A stretch of DNA of 22,030 bases from a virus: positions 1 to 22,030 of IMG/VR virus record IMGVR_UViG_3300027704_000189. One strand, 5' to 3'. The notes under the pieces were generated by a model. The model was not told the origin of the DNA and searched no databases. It was given only the letters and a program-made list of their open reading frames with translations. Each line of letters opens with the position of its first letter. Position 1 is the first letter of the stretch. Of the stretch, positions 15,301-21,099 are shown piece by piece. A program made the position numbers and the translations under genes.

Positions 15301-16244
15301 TTTCATCTACACATAACACCGGAGCAAATGCGGCGACCTACCAGTATAGAGTCAGAACGCAAGAAGTAGGCGGCACATTTTCAGATTATACAGCTATTGC
15401 CTCGGCCACAGTTACCGCAACACAGCAAGCCGAAGCACTTCAACCGAGGTTTGATACAACGCTTATAACCTTCGACAGTACAACTCTAGTCTCAGCAGAT
15501 GCCGACGCTGATTTAACAGTACTCTCCGGGGAATCACTAGCAACACTATCAACCGCAGTTACCGACCCCACTATGCTTAACAATACTTGGCGGTTAAAGT
15601 CTGCAACTATCTCAAACGGTTTTAGCGTATCTACATTAAATCAAGTCGCTGCAAAATCAGTAAAAATTACAGCCTCTGGTTTTATCGCAGACACGAGTAG
15701 CGTTATCACTTGCACCATTGCATACAAAGGAAGCACGGGAGTAGTGGTAGATTTAATTTTAAAACTTGACGTCGTAGCGAGCACAAGAAATCCGCCGGTT
15801 ATCACAACAACCTTAACTTCAACGACTGGCACTGTTTTCCGCTCTGACACTTCCGCTACAGTTTTACAGATAAACGTATTTTTAGACGGCGTTTTGAGTA
15901 CAAACCACGATGATTATACCTACAGTTGGCAGGTACTAAATTCATCAAATGCGAAAAAGGTAGTGATCGTGTCAAATGCCTTAGACTCAAATGGAAACCC
16001 ACAATTGTTAAATGACACAGTAGCAGGCGGGCCACTCTTAGCAATTGGTGACCCTAGTACAATCGCGGGCCGCCAAGGCTTAACCGTACCCTCGGGTTAT
16101 AGCGGATTACCCGCTGATTCTCTTTGTACTTTAACCGTCGCGGTTCCCGCGGTAGCTGATGAGCTTAGGAGGCTTGCAGTGGGTGCAGAGGACGTTGACA
16201 ACTTCCAGCAATTTACTTGCAACGTTGGGAATATTCCAGACTAA
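12381..16244 (+). CDS. Tail tip / central fibre protein (lambda J-like) with Fn3 domain
   Basis: This 1287-residue protein probably forms the tail-tip hub and carries receptor-contacting domains. Residues 1 to about 235 look like a hub domain (ATVYKGEWN, GPMETVNDVEDDGTVTLIVSS, DLLHQKRIQDGVYG). About 245-610 is a beta-rich insertion with Ig-like stretches. About 625-770 matches the J-type core (LVDFLTDPICGPGFL, AESFFNADRALRVP, LIVYEELGKIRCFF). About 915-1015 is a fibronectin type III domain, from IPTSLQASYN through VELSWVAP and YLLEYKLS to YQYRVRTQEVGG. The last 270 residues are Thr/Ser/Val-rich with Ig-like strands. GAGGAGG lies 4 nt before the ATG. No Pro/Gly-rich signal or protease site is seen, and the exact receptor domain cannot be fixed. 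Confidence 0.88.
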   Translation: MSIFVSWVELELSATITRRSALASFDLVHDGKTYFADGLLADVLSTKRVLSLENVPQEVVLNLVDKNGNTDMRDAVRDGTYRRRKATVYKGEWNTTTATLSNVETLKQGPMETVNDVEDDGTVTLIVSSQLVDAQKSTENIALDLLHQKRIQDGVYGSSVADKARVDNIFVNATRDFDDVKFGKFALIETKYKSRNILQKAFGVPAAIKSNQKPKRTGSTVESAGTDFQPAKVYGSAQVDARVINAWNPTPAEVFAAYGGSSSSPVSGYNFVFNPIGAGSVSTYVGSIVGTGQWYGERYPNEVDGVEENSRFVSVQYAVASDKIDKLEIFFDGLNYSGPVSEQVIRLVAPATILPDSTSVGSITGTVNGQTVISGIIQVQWASHDQIALSQAVDTSNGLITANSRGLGYVIVTAVYEATRAGGILSNGFPNPKFMVTQRDTREFGSVTLTAPLDPIFGTSNYTPADFYDRSTAQTCSIGYGTTRPSFPSSYNMPCLWTQAGDVLDVTFSSTIQQDILDAWDLPTASGEYIRRVNWSDPAIGEDRPDYLYLEQGANYSYAKISTVMFPDIVNQPNTVRFLFSYLTTEGTVGELPAVGQFDLALPLKIQAAKRNDHTVNGLSSVKSDNNRFNRVLVDFLTDPICGPGFLANDLDAESFFNADRALRVPKQAHGVMQGRSSYTDYIEDIQDSSGLIVYEELGKIRCFFREPLESSDIQHQFTDANSEYFKFVGERNADRYNRFTLDYTQYIDEGLRVPQQNGEAIVVFNNTYITEDLLQDSEGDIDCPYLSAFAVEDTPGVLMPSRIYAGSPLIETFTEYALYLMDKSRLSDEIEARVRYSDAYGLLLGKPFSINTEKYGWTGLNERIFLCSEIEDTHDGFVTITGQPHSNSLFGWADSYPGIIAREEWVRYSEYTGITQPLQPQIPTSLQASYNTADQVVELSWVAPTSGPTDQYLLEYKLSTETVFKTVSVGPSVSSTHNTGANAATYQYRVRTQEVGGTFSDYTAIASATVTATQQAEALQPRFDTTLITFDSTTLVSADADADLTVLSGESLATLSTAVTDPTMLNNTWRLKSATISNGFSVSTLNQVAAKSVKITASGFIADTSSVITCTIAYKGSTGVVVDLILKLDVVASTRNPPVITTTLTSTTGTVFRSDTSATVLQINVFLDGVLSTNHDDYTYSWQVLNSSNAKKVVIVSNALDSNGNPQLLNDTVAGGPLLAIGDPSTIAGRQGLTVPSGYSGLPADSLCTLTVAVPAVADELRRLAVGAEDVDNFQQFTCNVGNIPD

Positions 16245-16252
16245 CAAGGCAA

Positions 16253-16302
16253 AACTGTAGCCCTCAAAGTTTAAATTTTTGGGGGCTATAGTTAAGCTTT
16301 TT
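16253..16302 (+). terminator. Terminator-like hairpin between tail tip and fibre genes
   Basis: A stem of up to 16 bp (16253-16268 with 16278-16293, two G-U pairs) encloses a 9-nt AT-rich loop and is followed by AAGC and five T residues (16298-16302). It starts 9 nt after the tail tip stop. It marks the boundary between the tail module and the adsorption cassette. The remaining 46 nt to the next start are AT-rich and I see no convincing promoter there. Confidence 0.7.
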
Positions 16303-16348
16303 AATTTTCATCTTTTGCAAATCAAAGATAAACGAAAAGGTACACAAA

Positions 16349-18646
16349 ATGGCAAGATCAGCAGCAGCCTCCGTTACTATTACCGATGTTCGGGATGGGG
16401 TAGCGTTTAAAGAGGTAGAACTTTACAAAATTGATTCACCGTCAACGCCCCCCACAGGGCTGGGCTTTAATGTAAACACGGGAGCCGCCGCAGACGCCGC
16501 AACGGGTTGGACAGCAGTGGCCCCAACAGTTACCGTAAACCAGTTATTATACAGAGCAGTTCGCGGAGTTCAGTTAGACGCGGGCGCTACTCTATGGACA
16601 GCAAACCCATCAGAGGACTGGGTGATTTCTCTAGCTTCCGGCATACGGGGCCAGATTGGATCAGCGGGGGCGGCTATCGCCTTCGATGTAGATGCGAACC
16701 TTGACAGCGATGCAGATAAATATGAACTTATCCAAAGCTATCGAGGCGACAACGCCGTAAATAATGCAGACATATATTGGCAAGTCACTACCGGCCAAGT
16801 CTTTCAGTGGCAAAATCCCAGCACTACCGACCCAACTATACCAGCGGGCCAAAGTTTTACAGACTTAACCACGTTACAGGGTGGCTTTCTCGATATTAAC
16901 GGAATAACGGAAGTAGCATTTAGTCCTGGTGAAGATGGTAACATTGGTATAGGTGAAGGTGCGGTTGATAGTATTCAAGCAAGCTCCACACTTGCCATTC
17001 ACAATATCGGCATTGGTTATAATACTTTAACCTCTGCTGCCCTTAATGGTGAAAACAATGTGGCACTAGGGTATCAATCCTTGCTCCAATTAACGACTGG
17101 TGATGACAACATCGGACTGGGGTCTTATGCGGGATGGCGAATTACATCCGGTAGCGACAATATTGCCATTGGGTCATTCTCAGTAGGCGGCTTCGGCACC
17201 TCCTCCGGTGCGGAGTCTTCCGTAGGCATTGGAAGAGGAGCATTGGGATATAATGTAAACGGGACAGGAAATGTATCAGCAGGTAACTCAGCCCTAGGGA
17301 CTCTTTACGGAGGCAAATACAATGCAGGCTTCGGTCAAAGTTCAGGGGGTAATAGTTATGGGTCTTTTAATACCTTTATTCACAATAATATTTCAGGAAC
17401 AAGCATTCCTAGTCGTAAATCCAATACAATACAAATAGGAAACAGCGAGGCGCTAGACGTAAGACTCGGTAATACAGTAAGAACCGACAACCTTGCAAGT
17501 AATATAGTGCTAGGTGAGGGCGCAGGGGTGGGAGGTTTGCCCACGTGGGCTGACCGCGATTCCACCGCAACTAGCATAGTTTCCAATGGTGACTTTTCTA
17601 ACGGAACTACTGGTTGGACAAAATCGCAAGCTACCTCCTCACTTGCAACTGCTGAAATTACTAGGGAAGCCGCTTTTGGTTCTTTGTCTCTGGTTGATGA
17701 CTTCTTACAAATGACCCAAGGGACTTCACAAGGTTACGTTTATCAAACCTTGACAACGGTTGTCGGCAGAACTTACACGGTTACCGCAGAAGTGCAAACA
17801 GCCGTAGGCAGGGCGTTTAAGTTTGTTGCTGGAACTTCAGTAGGCGGGGAACAACTTGCAACGACTGGTTTAAAGTATAACTACGATGTTTACGCGGAGA
17901 CCTCTATAAGTTTTGTTGCAACAAGTACAAGCTCAACAATCTCTTATTATGGCTTCGGAACAACAGGCGAGGTCTTTCAGCTTGCACGGGTGGAAGCGGT
18001 CTGGGTTGCAGCTAGAAATACAATTATAGGTAAGGGAGTTGGAACTAACCTGAGCACGGGTTCAAATAATATATGTATTGGTACAGAGGCCGGTAAAAAC
18101 ATTACTAGCGGTGAAGATAACATTTGCATAGGCAGCAACGCCAATGGGCCTAGCTCTGGTAGTAATAATATCACTATTGGTAAATCTACTTTTGTGCCGT
18201 TAAATACCGCTATTAGTAATACTACTTCTATCGGAAATTCAACCGCAGACCGCCTAATTCTCAATGGAAGGGATGCGCTAACAGTTCAGTACAGTTCAAC
18301 GGTAACCCCAACATCTATAACGCAGTATGGTGATCAACAGATTATGGCTGCAACAGGGTTTGTGCCGAAAGGTCGAAAGTACTTAATCAGCTTTTCACTA
18401 GTTAGCACTTCTACTACAGTTATAAATTGTAAGTTAAAACGGCGAGTAGGAACAGGAGCACAGGAAACCATTGCTCAAATTGAAACCAGCAGTGCGGGCA
18501 CTAATTCCGCGTATTCTTATGAAGTGCAAGACGTTGTAAGTGAGTTTACAGATGACGTTGTGTACGCAGTAACGGGTAGAGCTGATAGCACAATTGGTAA
18601 CCCAACTAACTCAACTTTCCAACTAACAATTAAAAAGGTGGGATAA
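16349..18646 (+). CDS. Tail fibre with IG-rich head repeats and an embedded carbohydrate-binding-like domain
   Basis: This 765-residue protein is a likely trimeric fibre. Residues 1 to about 190 form the N-terminal attachment part, with a short GxxGxxG segment (GIRGQIGSAG) near 98. About 194-390 holds repeats of the form G.xNI.IG..A (NIGIGYNTL, NNVALGYQSL, DNIGLGSYAG, DNIAIGSFS), like the heads of trimeric adhesins. They close with SNTIQIGNSEA...RLG. About 409-553 is a beta-sandwich resembling a carbohydrate-binding module (SNGDFSNGTTGW through YVYQTLTTVVGRTYTVTAEV). About 556-644 repeats the IG pattern (NNICIGTEAGKNITSG, DNICIGSNA) and closes with IGNSTADRLILNG. The last 120 residues form another beta domain. 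AAAAGG 8 nt upstream supports the start. No chaperone-type self-cleavage motif is visible. Confidence 0.88.
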   Translation: MARSAAASVTITDVRDGVAFKEVELYKIDSPSTPPTGLGFNVNTGAAADAATGWTAVAPTVTVNQLLYRAVRGVQLDAGATLWTANPSEDWVISLASGIRGQIGSAGAAIAFDVDANLDSDADKYELIQSYRGDNAVNNADIYWQVTTGQVFQWQNPSTTDPTIPAGQSFTDLTTLQGGFLDINGITEVAFSPGEDGNIGIGEGAVDSIQASSTLAIHNIGIGYNTLTSAALNGENNVALGYQSLLQLTTGDDNIGLGSYAGWRITSGSDNIAIGSFSVGGFGTSSGAESSVGIGRGALGYNVNGTGNVSAGNSALGTLYGGKYNAGFGQSSGGNSYGSFNTFIHNNISGTSIPSRKSNTIQIGNSEALDVRLGNTVRTDNLASNIVLGEGAGVGGLPTWADRDSTATSIVSNGDFSNGTTGWTKSQATSSLATAEITREAAFGSLSLVDDFLQMTQGTSQGYVYQTLTTVVGRTYTVTAEVQTAVGRAFKFVAGTSVGGEQLATTGLKYNYDVYAETSISFVATSTSSTISYYGFGTTGEVFQLARVEAVWVAARNTIIGKGVGTNLSTGSNNICIGTEAGKNITSGEDNICIGSNANGPSSGSNNITIGKSTFVPLNTAISNTTSIGNSTADRLILNGRDALTVQYSSTVTPTSITQYGDQQIMAATGFVPKGRKYLISFSLVSTSTTVINCKLKRRVGTGAQETIAQIETSSAGTNSAYSYEVQDVVSEFTDDVVYAVTGRADSTIGNPTNSTFQLTIKKVG

Positions 18647-18648
18647 AA

Positions 18649-19305
18649 ATGAATTTTATAATATACAATGAAACCACCGGACGAATTGACCAAACGGGCT
18701 ATACTTTGTGGGAGGCTCCAGCGGCTTCCCCTGAGTATACCGCAGCTGAAAAATGCGTTAGTAATCTTAGGGAGGCACTTCAAAAAGCAGAAACCGAAAT
18801 TGAGTCTTTAACAAGATCTATTGAAAGCTTAATACCCGGCGGTGAGCCTTCCTCAGAAGAGACAAAAAGAGACCTTTATCAACAAGAAGTTGAAAGGGTT
18901 TCAGGGGAGTTAGTTACAGATCAACTTAATTTAGACGAGTTGACAAGAATCGAAGCCGAAAGATATAACGAAGCTAAAGAGGTCTTTCTTGCGTCATTAT
19001 GCACAGAAGGCCAAACAGCCATTGAAGGCATAGCTGACGCTTCAGTTCAAAAGGTTCAAATCTCAGATAAAACATTAATCAGCAGAAAGCCCGACCCGAT
19101 CCCGTTTGGCAATATCAACAGGAACCGCAGGGATTCTTTGTTAAACCTTTCAGATTGGACGCAAGTACCTGATAGCCCTTTATCCAGTTTAGCAAGAGAA
19201 AGCTGGAGGTTCTATCGTGTGGCATTGCGTGACCTCTCGGACACCGTGGAAACTTTTGAAACCGCGGAACTGAGTTATTCAGATTTACCAGAGAGGCCAG
19301 AATAG
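18649..19305 (+). CDS. Tail fibre assembly chaperone-like protein
   Basis: This 218-residue protein lies 2 nt after the fibre gene and probably helps the fibre fold or trimerise. Its C-terminus carries the hallmark RNRRDSLLNLSDWTQVPDS (about 161-179), then PLSSL and WRFYRVALRDL (about 192-202). This is the pattern of phage tail assembly chaperones (PF16778-like; the WTQ.PDSPL motif). The N-terminus (MNFIIYNETTGRIDQTGY) resembles the typical start reading fibre-adjacent proteins. Between them lie two charged helical, coiled-coil-like segments (about 33-60 and 74-115), longer than in simple members. AAGGTGG 7 nt before the ATG supports the start. Confidence 0.82.
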   Translation: MNFIIYNETTGRIDQTGYTLWEAPAASPEYTAAEKCVSNLREALQKAETEIESLTRSIESLIPGGEPSSEETKRDLYQQEVERVSGELVTDQLNLDELTRIEAERYNEAKEVFLASLCTEGQTAIEGIADASVQKVQISDKTLISRKPDPIPFGNINRNRRDSLLNLSDWTQVPDSPLSSLARESWRFYRVALRDLSDTVETFETAELSYSDLPERPE

Positions 19306-19387
19306 GGCTTTATAAAAATAAATTATCCTAGGTAAGATGTAAAAATGCCTACACTCAAACAACCAAAATAAAAAAGGAAAATTAATT

Positions 19388-19981
19388 ATGCGACAAACCT
19401 TATATATCATTGATGATTTTTATGAAAACCCAGACGAGGTACGCGAGCAAGCTTTAAAAATGCACTACTTTAAAGCAGGGCACGGAAACTATCCGGGTGT
19501 AAGAACTGACCCTGTAAGTGAGTACGATTCTGAAATTATAAAGAAATACATTCAAGACAAGATTTTAAAAGAAGAAATTACCTATTGGCCCCGAGAGGCT
19601 AACACGGCTTTTCAGTTTACCACAGAAACAGATAGGTCATGGATTCACCACGATGCGACAACATGGGCCGCGGTTTGCTATCTAACCCCAGACGCTGAGA
19701 AAGAAACAGGGACGGCTATTTTTAGAAACAAAGAGACGGGAATACATTGGTGGAATCCAGACGATGAGGCAACAGAGTTTAATTATTCTAAAGGTCTGGG
19801 GAACCCCATGAAAAACGAATTGTGGGAGACTATCACCGAGGTTAGCAACGTTTACAACCGAATGGTTATCTACAGGGGTAATATGTACCACAGCTCAATG
19901 AAAGCGGGTTTTGGGACTTGCGTAAAAACAGGCCGGTTGTTTCAGACGTTTTTCTTTAATACGGCAGGGGGTCTAAAATGA
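19388..19981 (+). CDS. 2OG/Fe(II) dioxygenase-like protein, DUF6445-like (first of a tandem pair)
   Basis: This 197-residue protein looks like a non-haem iron, 2-oxoglutarate-dependent oxygenase, the class that hydroxylates amino-acid side chains or small molecules. The expected ligands are present: the HxD pair in SWIHHDA (His87, Asp89), the distal His168 in NMYHSS, and Arg183 in TGRLFQTFFF for the 2-oxoglutarate carboxylate. The start (IIDDFYENPDEVREQAL, then GNYPGVRTDP) and CYLTPDAEKETGT are typical of the DUF6445 group found in bacteria and marine phages. The substrate is unknown. It overlaps its paralogue by 4 nt (ATGA 19978-19981). AAAGGAAA lies 10 nt upstream. It is encoded between fibre genes and a collagen-like gene. 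Confidence 0.82.
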   Translation: MRQTLYIIDDFYENPDEVREQALKMHYFKAGHGNYPGVRTDPVSEYDSEIIKKYIQDKILKEEITYWPREANTAFQFTTETDRSWIHHDATTWAAVCYLTPDAEKETGTAIFRNKETGIHWWNPDDEATEFNYSKGLGNPMKNELWETITEVSNVYNRMVIYRGNMYHSSMKAGFGTCVKTGRLFQTFFFNTAGGLK

Positions 19982-20544
19982 GACAAGAACCCGAGGTTAT
20001 GGTTTTTGACAATTTCTTTCACGACCCCGACTCAATAAGGGCGGAGGTATTAGGAAGAGACTTCGGCACGGGCGGCAGTAACTTCCCTTCTCAGAAAGCA
20101 GAACCCGAAACCCCAGAGTATCAGGAAGTAATCAAAAAACACATTGAGAATAGAATTCTTGGGCGACCAATCAGCTATTGGGAAAAAAGTTATAACACTT
20201 GCTGGCAGTACTCGATAAAAGGCCAAAAACAGCCCGTACACCACGATCATGGAAAGTATGTGGCGATTGTATACCTTACGCCCGACGCTCCCGTAGCGGC
20301 AGGCACCGGACTATATCGGCACATCGAAAGCGGCATCTCAGTTTGGGATCAGGAAGACCCCGCCACGTATCCCGCAGCGTTGAACACTGGGGCCGATGAG
20401 GATACATGGGAACAAGTGGCATTTTTTGGAAACGTTTACAACAGGCTAATAATATTCAACGCCCAACACTACCATAAGGGCGCCGGGACTTTCGGCACTA
20501 ACAAAGAAGACGGGCGACTTTATTGCACATACTTCTTTTCGTAA
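19978..20544 (+). CDS. 2OG/Fe(II) dioxygenase-like protein, DUF6445-like (second of a tandem pair)
   Basis: This 188-residue protein is a diverged paralogue of the preceding gene, and both begin MRQ. It conserves the likely metal ligands HHD (His88, Asp90) in PVHHDHG, the distal His166 in QHYHKG, and Arg180 in GRLYCTYFF. It also shares VYLTPDAPVAAGTGLYR (compare CYLTPDAEKETGTAIFR) and NVYNRLIIF (compare NVYNRMVIY). The YPGVRT element of the first copy is lost (SNFPSQKAEP), so the active-site entrance and substrate probably differ. Both copies seem catalytically intact, so two substrates or a heterodimer are possible. Translation is coupled to the first copy through the ATGA overlap. Confidence 0.82.
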   Translation: MRQEPEVMVFDNFFHDPDSIRAEVLGRDFGTGGSNFPSQKAEPETPEYQEVIKKHIENRILGRPISYWEKSYNTCWQYSIKGQKQPVHHDHGKYVAIVYLTPDAPVAAGTGLYRHIESGISVWDQEDPATYPAALNTGADEDTWEQVAFFGNVYNRLIIFNAQHYHKGAGTFGTNKEDGRLYCTYFFS

Positions 20545-20564
20545 AACAAGTATCACAAAACCAC

Positions 20565-20582
20565 GGCTGCCCATAGGCGGCT
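20565..20582 (+). other. Small hairpin upstream of the baseplate-like gene
   Basis: GCTGCC (20566-20571) can pair with GGCGGC (20576-20581) around a CATA loop, with an extra G-U pair outside. No T tract follows, so it is not a typical terminator. CCCATAGG in the hairpin is repeated at the next gene's ribosome binding site (20591-20598), so the two may compete for structure. This is weak evidence. Confidence 0.35.
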
Positions 20583-20609
20583 TCAAAACACCCATAGGAG
20601 TTTTAACAA

Positions 20610-21089
20610 ATGAGAATTTCAGGAATTGAGAATTACATCGGCGGGGCAGATAATGTAAAATCTCTTTCACTAATCCAAGGAGAGCAAAGAGTACTTGGCG
20701 GCCAAATTTTAAATCCAGACGGAACACCGGTAGATATTACAAGCTTTGCAATCACAGCGAAGGTTGATTTTTACTTGGCGGATGTTACGGTAACATCCCG
20801 TTCAATGGCAATTACAAACCTAGTGCAAAACGCAGCCGCAAAAACCCACACCCTCGCAGGTATCAAAACAATCGCAGCGGAAGGTAAATTTACAATCACG
20901 GTGCCAAAAGATTTTTACGTAACCACGGCAAACGATCAAATTGAAATTGATACAGACTTAACAGTCAACGTGCCATTGGCTGTAATGTATATTGATTATG
21001 ATACGGATTCAGGTTCAACAGATTCCACAATCAGGGCAAGCCGAATGGTTTTAGTTATTCGTCGCGGTTCGCCATCGGTAGGACTATAA
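20610..21089 (+). CDS. Beta-rich baseplate/fibre accessory protein (BppU N-terminal-like)
   Basis: This 159-residue protein has the pattern of Ig-like domains at the start of baseplate upper proteins and related fibre adaptors: LIQGEQRVLGGQILNPDG, then TPVDITSFAITAKVDFY (about 22-57), followed by alternating strands and a final TIRASRMVLVIRRG. Such domains describe a quantity added to the tail, often just before fibre genes. It precedes the collagen-like gene by 10 nt, so it could anchor that fibre to the tail. AGGAG at 20596-20600 lies 9 nt before the ATG. No transmembrane or catalytic feature is seen, and the name is tentative. Confidence 0.55.
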   Translation: MRISGIENYIGGADNVKSLSLIQGEQRVLGGQILNPDGTPVDITSFAITAKVDFYLADVTVTSRSMAITNLVQNAAAKTHTLAGIKTIAAEGKFTITVPKDFYVTTANDQIEIDTDLTVNVPLAVMYIDYDTDSGSTDSTIRASRMVLVIRRGSPSVGL

Positions 21090-21099
21090 GGGGTTTAAT

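Noticed and set aside
19345-19371. Eight-codon frame (ATG CCT ACA...) upstream of the first oxygenase gene
   Set aside because: It is too short and lacks a ribosome binding site. I found no evidence that it is a leader peptide.
19306-19387. Promoter in the AT-rich gap before the oxygenase genes (TATAAAAATAAATTAT)
   Set aside because: The stretch is AT-rich with a possible -10 element, but no paired -35 element or known phage promoter motif could be identified.
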